Source: Calliphora vicina (taxonomy: Eukaryota > Arthropoda > Insecta > Diptera > Calliphoridae). Taken from it: DNA of 64,000 nucleotides. Both the position numbers and the translations under genes were made by a program. Where the stretch lies: contig NC_088781.1 of assembly GCF_958450345.1 (NCBI RefSeq), forward strand, positions 21,419,857-21,483,856, read 5' to 3'. The notes beneath the pieces were generated by a model. That model saw only the letters and a list, made by a program, of their open reading frames with translations. It did not search any database and was not told the origin of the DNA. This document shows, in pieces, positions 55,791 to 64,000 of this stretch; position 1 is the first letter of the stretch, and the number at the start of each line of letters is the position of its first letter.

Positions 55791-56735
55791 TCAGCTATCA
55801 ATGGCTATCAAACACAAACTACATGACTCAGCTTCTTCAAATTTTGACAGGAGTCAACTGTCAGATTCCTGTTTACAGGAACAGTATTACACTTTTAGTT
55901 AAGAGCCGGGAAGTTCAAAAAGTCGCGGACACATTCTCGTATCTCAGGTAGTTAAAGACCTTCACGGCTTTGCAAGCACATATGAACTCTTGTCTAAATT
56001 TTAAATGATTGATCATTTTGCATAAATGTGGCTAAATTTCGTTGAAATATGGAAAATCCTTCTCCAAATAACCCCATATCAATAAATAAATACATGCTGC
56101 TAAATTACATCTTGATGGTCAATGCTGATCACCGAAACGAGAGAGCACACGAACAAGAAATGTGTCATGCAGTTATTGAATTGCTGTCACTGCTTATTAG
56201 CTTAGTAACTAGCCTCATTTTCGAATAAGTGTAGCCTCCAAACAAAAATCCGCACCAAACACTAGCACGTTGTGAATGTATTTTTATTTTTTTTTTAGAA
56301 TTACATGTGGGTTATCTCTACTCCAAATGCGGATATTTTGATGATCATTCTTCTAAGAAAAGGGGTTATTAAAAAGAATTATGATCGGTCGATTTGTCAA
56401 TTGGAAGTTTGCTGGGCTTTATTAATATTAATTTAGGCTTATTCTCAAGGATCAGTTAATTAAGATGGGAAATGCATCGTTGAAAATGTTAATACTTATC
56501 TTAACTTAGTACAGAATTAATAATCTTTTGAACTTTATAATAAAATCAGTTGGTTTATAAGAAATTTAAAACTATTTGAAATCGGCCGAATTGTACTTAG
56601 TATCGAATCGATGTCTTCCGATTAGGATGAAATTAGCACCAATCTTAGTCCTATTGGATAGTAACTCAGACACAATTTTTCAACTAGATCGGTCGACATT
56701 TTAGTCAAGGAGGTGTTTTTTCTTATCCATGTAAC
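55791..56735. other. Non-coding stretch
   Basis: No gene or repeat copy is recognised. The sequence is slightly less AT-rich near 55860-55930. Confidence 0.45.
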
Positions 56736-56739
56736 ATAT

Positions 56740-57540
56740 TACCTTCAATCTTTCGAAAAAAATTTTAATATTTTTTTTCGAAATCAAAAACTTTTTTGAC
56801 TTTTTTTTTAAATTGGCCCTTTTTTTCTTAAAATAAAGCTTAGATATTTTCCTTGAACACCTATTTGGCCGCTTAGTGGGAAGCGAGTGGGATATCTATC
56901 AAAATAAATATTTTGTAACACAAAACATACCATTTCTGACTTTTTTTGTAAAATCAAAAACTTTGTTGATTTTTTTTCAAAATGGACCCTTTTCAATTTT
57001 TTTTAGCTCAAACAAAAGCTCAGATATTTTCCTTGAAGACCCTTTTGGTCGCTTAGTGTGATGCGAGTGGGATATCTATCAAAATAAATATTTTATAACT
57101 CAAGAAATTCAATTTTTGAATTTTTTTGCAAAATCGAAATTTTTTTCAATTGGGCCTTTTTTACTTTTTTTTCAAAACGCTCAAAAAAAAGCCTAGTTCC
57201 ATTCCTTTAAGATATTTTTGGTCTTAGTGGGATGCGAGTGGAATATCTATCAAAATAAATTTTTTTGCAAATCGAAATTTTATTCCAATAAAAGAAAGCT
57301 TAGGCCATTATACATAGAGACGAGACACTCCGTTTTATCAAACTAAAATAACACAAATCATATGTCTGACACAACAACAAAATACATTGACTACCATGTA
57401 TTTTATTGTTGCCAGAGATAGGTTTTTGACAACAGACTTAGGTTTTTGACAATTGCGTCTCGTCTCTATGTACCCTATGGCTTAGGCCTTTTCCTTTAAG
57501 ACCTATTTTGTTGCTTAGTGGGATGTGAGTGGGATATGGA
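56740..57540 (+). repeat. Tandem repeat of about 180 bp, four units, interrupted by a MITE
   Basis: Units share AGCTTAGATATTTTCCTTGA or AGCTCAGATATTTTCCTTGA, then CGCTTAGTGGGATGCGAGTG and GGATATCTATCAAAATAAAT. Key blocks are near 56836, 57016, 57190 and 57480. A hAT-type MITE (57306-57479) splits the last unit. T-rich tracts (TTTTTTTCAAAATGG) lie between. Not coding. Confidence 0.85.
57306..57479. mobile_element. hAT-type MITE, 174 bp, with 8-bp duplication
   Basis: The ends CATTATACATAGAGACGAGA and (complement) CATAGGGTACATAGAGACGA share ACATAGAGACGAGAC. An exact 8-bp duplication, GCTTAGGC, flanks it (57298-57305 and 57480-57487). The interior AACAGACTTAGGTTTTTGAC is shared in inverted form with 48193-48357. 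It sits inside a tandem repeat, so it is younger than that array. Confidence 0.85.
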
Positions 57541-57639
57541 AGACATCGATTTTCACTTGGTTCACTTGACATGAAATGCCCCATATATAAATTACAAAAG
57601 AGTTTCATAGGACCGCAAAATGTTACAACAGGGTGGTCA

Positions 57640-58400
57640 GAGAGTTCATCAGGGATCTAATGATAGTGAATCTGGAACATGCACTGCCTAGGATGATCTT
57701 AAAGTCAAACTTCGAAAAATCGTTCTGTAATCACCAAATTAAAGCTAATTTTTGACTTCAAACTTTTTAAGATCAAAACAGAGATTTTTTACTGATGATA
57801 TTTAGTCAATGAAATAAAACAAAAGGACTTCTCCAGGACAAACTTAAAGCTATAGCTATAATGAAGTTTTTTAGAACTCCGGAAAATTGTATTAGAAATA
57901 TTCTGAAACTCTTAAGAGCCGGGTTAAAGCTAGTGTTTGACTTCAAGCATTTTAAGATCATAATAACGATTTTGGACTGAGTATAATAATAAGTAAGACA
58001 ATTAGCCAATTAATTTATAAAAAGGACTTCTCCATGACAAACATAAATCTATAACTATAATGAAGCTTTCGAGAACTCCTGCAAATTGTATTAGAAATGT
58101 TCAGAAACTCTTAAGTGCCGCGTTAAAGGTAATGTTTGACTTCAAACAGTTTAAGATCAAGGCAACCATTTTTTACTGATAACAATTTACCAATTATTGA
58201 AACAAAGGGATCTCTCAGGACCATCTTAAAACTATAACCCTAATGAAGCTTTCGAGAACTCGGGCAAATTGTATTAGCAATGTTCTGAAACTCCTAAGTG
58301 CCGCGTTAAAGCTATTGTGTGATTTAAAAAATTACATTTCCAAATAACTATTCTGTTATGATGACAATAGGCCACTTATTGATCCTTGTTTTTTTTGAAC
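57640..58400 (+). repeat. Tandem repeat of about 185-200 bp, three and a half units
   Basis: Units begin AAAGGACTTCTCCAGGACAA (57822), AAAGGACTTCTCCATGACAA (58020) and AAAGGGATCTCTCAGGACCA (58204), with a partial first unit from about 57650. Shared phrases are CTATAACTATAATGAAGCTT, TCGAGAACTC, CAAATTGTATTAGAAATGTT and GAAACTCTTAAGTGCCGCGT. No open frame spans the array. Confidence 0.85.
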
Positions 58401-59833
58401 AAAACACTATAATGCTCTTGTTAGTCAACAGTTTTTAAAATAATCCCCCACTTAAATCCATCAGGTCAAAATTGCCAACAGTGTCGTTATTGCTGGACTG
58501 TGAATGCTCTGCATCTAATTGTTTTTAATCCTAGGACGGCTTGTTGTTGTTACATACTTATATCCTTTTGCATAATATGCCTCCAGAGAATTTGCTCTTG
58601 TTACCAAAAATAAGAAATAAAAAACAAAACGAAACGAAACGAAACTCTTCAATGTGTGTAATTTTGTTTAGGATATTTTTTTCAGGCAGAGTTGTAGCAA
58701 GAAAAGGAAATACATAAAAAAAATATATCAAAATGTTGGTTGGTTGGTCTCCCTTATGGAGATGAGAAGCAAGGACAATTTTTTGACAATTGGTATGTAA
58801 AACAAATGTCTGCTTTGGTGAGTTTTTATGAATGGGGCAGAGTATGAATGTTTATGACTGGCATTTGGGGGTTTTTTGTCATTCTTTTCTTTCCTTTATT
58901 TTTTTTGCTCATTTCATTCTTCCTGTCTTTCTTTGGTTATTTGCTTTTGTTCTTGTTTGCCTGCTGTCATGTGGATGTGTATGGGAGTGTGTTGTATTGT
59001 GTATTTAATAAGATTTGACTAAGCCAATTACCATCCTGAATGGTGTGTGAATTGTGTCGAGACAGTCGAGAGAACTCAACTCAGCACAACTCCCTCATGT
59101 ACATACAAATTTCCAAAAAATGTCTAATGGAAATATTGTTTGTTGAGATGTTTTTTTTTTAATTTTTTCAAGTTGACAATAAAAATAAAAGTAACAAAAA
59201 AAAAAACTCAAGTTTAAAACAAAAAAAAAAACTGAACAATATAAAGGAAAGATAACAGAAGAAATTGTTAATAATGATATAGAAAATGAAAGGGAATTGT
59301 ATTTGTTGAATAAAAAGTATTTTGCACAATAGAAAAGGAAACAACTAAGTTCAAAATTGTTACAGTTTTAGCAACATACGAAAATGTACAGTGGGGATTA
59401 AAAGTAAACTGGTTTGTCAAACCTTTCTTATCAGAATTGTCAAGAATATTAATATAGATGGTCTAAAAATTTCCAAAAATATTGAATAAAATGAATAACC
59501 CAGAATCGTCTTCATTTTTCCTCTTCACTGTTGACATACAGTAAAAATAATATCTTCTTCTCATACATTTTATAGATCCTAGTAGATATTGTTGCTCGCT
59601 AATGATAACATTGGTGACGATGACAATGACACAATGATAATCATGACTATAATTTTCTTAATAATGATGCTGTGTGTCTTACATCTAGTGGTGGGTTGAC
59701 AAAATAAAAAAAAAATTATGAAAATTATACTTCAACTACGAGTATTATATTCAAATAATGTTTATTTGTTGATTCTTACAAAATCATTTGAAATCTCATA
59801 TAAAAGGGGAGTATAAGCTAGGATATATGTATA
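58401..59833. other. Non-coding unique stretch
   Basis: No supportable gene or repeat copy. A- and T-runs and GT-rich simple sequence (about 58975-59000) are present. Confidence 0.5.
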
Positions 59834-60991
59834 TTAGGGTGGCCCCGTTTGTATGGAGAAAAAATAAGGTATCGATGTTCCCGCCTAAAATGAAAATTTG
59901 ATTCATTCTAAGACTACGTTTTGAAATTTTTTCGTCCTGGGGTCAATATTTGGCGAGCTGGATCAAAGGATAAAAAGATCCTTTTTTGAGGTTTTTTACA
60001 TTTTTTCCATATTTCTTCCAAAGGAAGTATCTGTAAATTTGGTATCATATGAAAGGTCTTTGAGAGACGCATTGAATTAGTTAAAAGAAATTTAAAAAAA
60101 AAAAAATTTAATTAAAAAATTTTAAAAATTTTCGACAAAATTTTAGTTTTTTTTAATTTTTTCATAGAATTTATTCAAATACATAGATGAAATTTCTTGA
60201 TCATAAACATCATGTAATTTCACCGAAATGGTTTTTCTCGTTTTTTAAAATTCAATCCAGTTCAATGTTTATTCAAATTTGTTTAAACCTAATTTCATCC
60301 CTATCTGACAATCTCTGTACTCAATTCATGGTATATGTATGGGCATCAAAATAACTCAAATTTTATAAGCTTTCCATCGATGTATAAATTCTTATACTTT
60401 TCTTTTGTTACACTACGAATATTTAAATTTAAGCTAAAACATTTACTATACATCGCGCTATAATGATTATTTTAATGTTATTCCTTTGGAATGTTGTTGT
60501 TAATTTTAAGTAACATGTGAAAAACTGCTTAACAGAAGGGATGAAATTGGGTTTAAACAAATTTGAATAAACATTGAACTGGATTGAATTTTAAAAAACG
60601 AGAAAAACCATTTCGGTGAAATTACATAATGTTTATGATCAAGAAATTTCATCTATGTATTTGAATAAATTCTATGAAAAAATTAAAAAAAACTAAAATT
60701 TTGTCGAAAATTTTTAAAATTTTTTAATTAAAATTTTTTTTTTAAATTTCTTTTAACCAATTGAATGCGTCTCTCAAAGACCTTTCATATGATACCAAAT
60801 TTACATATACTTCCTTTGGAAGAAATATGGAAAAAATGTAAAAAACCTCAAAAAAGGACCTTTTTATCCTTCGATCCAGCTCGCCAAATATTGACCCCAG
60901 GACGAAAAAAATTCAAAACGTAGTCTTAGAATGAATCAAATTTTCATTTTAGGTGGAAACATCCGCAACTTTAATTTTGGGGCCACCCTAA
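59834..60991. mobile_element. Long foldback element, 1158 bp, with about 470-bp arms
   Basis: Ends TTAGGGTGGCCCC match in inverted order. Beyond a short mismatched zone, the arms pair nearly perfectly for about 450 bp: CCTAAAATGAAAATTTGATT, GGTCAATATTTGGCGAGCTG, CTTCCAAAGGAAGTAT, CTTTGAGAGACGCATT, ATACATAGATGAAATTTCTT and TTCACCGAAATGGTTTTTCT all recur as complements. A loop of about 225 bp (60306-60530) is unpaired. TGTATA stands on both sides (59828-59833 and 60992-60997). There is no coding capacity. Transcripts of either strand would fold into one long double-stranded RNA. Confidence 0.9.
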
Positions 60992-60997
60992 TGTATA

Positions 60998-61425
60998 TAC
61001 TTTAATAAAATTCCTAATATTTTCGTTACACCATATGGTTGGTGATTTTCTATTAATAAAAGATTTTTTATTAAGGGTTTTACTCCCCTTTTGTTAGTAA
61101 ATTTATATTTTAAATTGCAGTCATTAAGTAGAAATGGTTTTTTGTTCAAGAAAGCAAGCAAACCAATTTTAATTTTCTTTAGAAATTTATTTAAAAGAAA
61201 TTATAAAAATTAAGAAAATTAGCATGCTTATTAAAGGATAATAAACTTTAAGGGAAAGTTAATTGGGCATGTGGCTGAATGACAAAAATGCTTAGATATC
61301 ACTGTGTGTAATTTTTTGAGTCATGGAAATATAACCATATACGGACACCACTATAAACACTGATAAAAGTAAAAAAAAGACCCATGTTTCCCAGTTTTGC
61401 CCAAAGTCATGCACGTTTTTATGGG
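60998..61425. other. Non-coding AT-rich stretch
   Basis: No gene or repeat copy is recognised. Confidence 0.4.
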
Positions 61426-62106
61426 CCCCCAAAGATTTAAGGCCTCGGTGTCATTTTTGCAAAAAAAAGTGATTATATTATCAGGCTCATATCTTACAAA
61501 CAGTTCGGAATTTTGATTTAGTCCCTGAGGCAAAGTTATAGCCCTTGTCATAAAGAACAAAAATTGTGGACATATCAAATCAGAAAAGCTACATCTTTAA
61601 GATAAAAAAAGCAAAAAACTTAAAAAAATCGATTTTATACCTTTTTACCCCTGTTCACGTCCATAGGTAGCAAACCGTTCAAAATTCAAGGAAACAATCC
61701 AAACGTATCTAAGATCTCAATAAACAACCTTCTAGAACATTTGAACTTCCTAGAAATGATTCTTAATTGATCTTTGCAGATCAATATAATTTATAAGAAA
61801 AAAAAACAAAAGGAATTATGTGTTTTGGGCCATAAACTATTAAATTATTATAAACTAAAGCATACTTTTAGGCATCATTAAAAAAAATGTATTTCTAATT
61901 TTATTTCGAATTTTTTAAAGTTTTTTGCGATTTTGATCTTGAAGATGAAGTTTCTTTGATTTTATATGTTTACAATTGTTCTTTATAACAAGGGCTACAA
62001 CATTACCTCAGAGAGTAAATCAAAATTATGAACTTTTTGCAGGATATGAGCCTGAGAAAATTATCACTTTTTTGCAATAATAACACCGAGGCCTTAAATC
62101 TTTGTT
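61426..62106. mobile_element. Long inverted repeat (foldback-like), about 680 bp
   Basis: The left arm (AAAGATTTAAGGCCTCGGTG, TCAGGCTCATATCTTACAAA, GGAATTTTGATTTAGTCCCT, ATAGCCCTTGTCATAAAGAA) pairs with the right arm (complement AAAGATTTAAGGCCTCGGTG, TCAGGCTCATATCCTGCAAA, ATAATTTTGATTTACTCTCT, GTAGCCCTTGTTATAAAGAA). Arms are about 180 bp with about 15-20% mismatch. The spacer of about 310 bp is AT-rich. The left side may extend outwards; on the right a mini-me begins 23 bp later and may have truncated it. Confidence 0.8.
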
Positions 62107-62128
62107 ATATGTATAACAAATATGGTTA

Positions 62129-62825
62129 TTATACCCTTCACCTTCGTGAGAAGGGTATATATAAGTTTGTCATTCCGTTTGTAATTTCCCCAATATAATT
62201 TTCCGGCCCTGTAAAACATTATAGATAGCGGAGTCGGTTAAGCCATGTCCGTCTGGCTGTCTGTCTGTTGAAATCAATTTTCTGAAGACCCCAAATATCT
62301 TCGGGATACTGTCAGACATGCTTTCGAGAAGTTTCCTATTTAAAATTAGCAAAATCGGTCCACAAATGGCTGAGATATGAGGAAAAAACCAGGACAACCT
62401 CGATTTTTGACCTATGTATATCTGGATAACTTAGTCATTAATATAGACAATATGGATATCTGATGATAACTATTTCTAAGACCTTTCCAACGACGTATAT
62501 AAGACCATAGTAAGTTGGACCTACAATGGGTCAAACAAAATTTTAACCCAAATTTTTTTCACAAAAAAAAGTTGGACAAACTAAAAATTTTTTTTTAAAT
62601 TAAAAAAAAAAAATTTAATATTAAAAAAACTTTTAAATTTAAAAAAAAAAAATTTTAAATAACAATTCGAAAAAATTTTTTTTACAAAAAATGAAAAAAT
62701 CAACTTTGGAAAAAACAATAAATTTTGTTTACCTAAAAATATTTAAAATTTGTATTTTGAAGTATAATTTGGTGAAGGGTATATAAGATTCGAGACAGCC
62801 GAATATAGCTCTCTTACTTGTTTTT
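62129..62825 (+). mobile_element. mini-me family B element
   Basis: Starts TTATACCCTTCACCTTCGTG, AGAAGGGTATATATAAGTTT, has ATAGATAGCGGAGTCGGTTA, GCCATGTCCGTCTGGCTGTC and GTTGAAATCAATTTTCTGAA. It ends GGTGAAGGGTATATAAGATT, CGAGACAGCCGAATATAGCT and CTCTTACTTG. A/T homopolymer tracts fill 62550-62700. Non-coding. Confidence 0.85.
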
Positions 62826-64000
62826 TTGTTCGTGTTGAAAGAGTTTAAAGAATCTTTAAAAATATGTGTGTTAAAAACTTTTCGGTCATAAAAAGTTGTC
62901 ATCGAATTTAAATTAAACAAACTAATATAGGCAAACTTTGACAGAAAACATATCGAGCAAAAAATAGTCAGCTAGCTGTTAAACGTTACCTCTCTTGCAT
63001 TAGGGGGATTGTTCCGGATGTCCAACTAGATAATTCGTCTTGATCGGTTATGTTGAGCTATACCGAACCGAAGAAACTAACTATATCTCCTTTAAAAAAA
63101 TATCCACAATTTATTTAATTGAGTTCATTTTCCAATATGTAATTATTTAATCTCATTTATTTTTTTAAGTGTATAAATACTAACTAACAAAGAGATAAGT
63201 AAAGGGGAAGAATGACAAACTGTATAAAGGATTTTTTGTTGTTATTTTCATTTATGTCATTTGTAGTATTTCTTTTCATTCATTATTGCCTTAATTTGTG
63301 TCTGCTGGTATCAATTTTCTGTAATTTGCTTTAATTCCATTTTATTTGTTTATTCTCTTTATAATGACTTTATTAGTTTATATGGCCATACGATTTATAA
63401 TACATTTGTTTTACAAGATTTTATATTTAGAATTAAAGCTAAAGTAATTTATTTACTTTGATTTAATCAAATATTCCTTAATTCGAATCTGTTACCAAAA
63501 GGCTTTAGTCAATTTTTTACAATTCATTTTATAAATTATTAAATATAAAATAAATATTTAAGAAATTCAATAAAGAAAAGCTATTTTAATTTAATTTGTC
63601 TTAGATTTGATTTAACAAAAATTTAGTCATTCAAAATTTGAATGATTTTTATTGTGAAATGATTTATTAAATTAATTGTTTCAGAATTTATATTTTAGTT
63701 AATTAAGCTAAAATTTAATTTATTAATTCGAAGCTCTGAACGAAAGACAATAATAGGATAAAAGTGTGAAAACTAGGGTATATATAAAACATAAATAAAT
63801 ACTTTTTATTGTCTATCAAAAATTTTGTTATACTTTATTAAGAAAAATTCATATTAATATAAAAAATTTAAAAATTGTTTGAAATTTCTTGTATTTCTAT
63901 TGAAACTCTTAAAGGGTTAACAATTTCTATAAATAAATTCAAGGTTACTGTTATTGCTAAAGAAAGCATAAATGAAAACAATTAGTAAAAATTTATTTTA
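62826..64000. other. Non-coding AT-rich stretch to the window edge
   Basis: No gene, RNA or repeat copy is recognised. The last kilobase is rich in TTAATT/AATTAA words. Confidence 0.5.

Noticed and set aside
55890..55960. AGTTCAAAAAGTCGCGGACA as the right terminal repeat of the irritans mariner
   Set aside because: It is in the same orientation as the left end and not inverted, and only about ten bases match.

Overview
This window looks like a gene-desert piece of a fly (Diptera) nuclear genome, most likely a calyptrate fly of the blowfly or house-fly type. It is very AT-rich. It has no bacterial gene layout and no open frame over about 142 codons. It is full of insect transposon relics: mini-me/DINE-1-like elements with a (GTCY)n core, several mariner lineages, Tc1-like elements, non-LTR retrotransposons with degenerate reverse transcriptase, hAT and Harbinger-like MITEs, solo LTRs and foldback elements. 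I found no host protein-coding exon, tRNA, rRNA or CRISPR array that I can defend. The species call is an inference from repeat types.

Layout. 0-12 kb: a mini-me copy, a degenerate foldback, a splice-like site at 3.16 kb, a degenerate tandem repeat, a CCCGGG-rich hAT element with a nested MITE, and a mariner relic beside a truncated mini-me. 12-20 kb: an 1100-bp solo LTR with internal tandem repeats, unique DNA, then a dense cluster of foldback, TIR element, MITEs, a Tc1-like relic, a mariner relic and two joined mini-me families. 22.6-24.9 kb: a tandem array of eight units of about 254-308 bp. 28-33 kb: a split mariner-like transposase holding a duplicated LINE relic, a Tc1-like element and half a foldback, followed by a mini-me. 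36-37.6 kb: twelve near-uniform 133-bp units. They share a core with the first array but lie in the opposite orientation. 39.4-42.8 kb: a nest of a mariner broken by a solo LTR and a CR1/jockey-type LINE, the latter broken by an RNase H LINE. 44-54.7 kb: another mariner, three mini-me copies (two with clean nested insertions) and more MITEs. 55-62.8 kb: an irritans-type mariner, two tandem repeats (one hit by a MITE), a 1.16-kb hairpin element, a second long inverted repeat and a final mini-me.

The signal not explained by transposons is a pair of composite splice sites on the + strand, at 3161/3162 and 54988/54989. Each has a fly-type branch point, a long pyrimidine tract, a 3' splice site and an immediate 5' splice site. 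This is the architecture of Drosophila recursive-splicing ratchet points. With the absence of exons, it suggests that the window lies inside one very long intron of a + strand gene. The first site also has a second good 5' splice site 24 nt downstream, so it could instead be a symmetric 24-nt microexon. Both readings are inferences from sequence alone.
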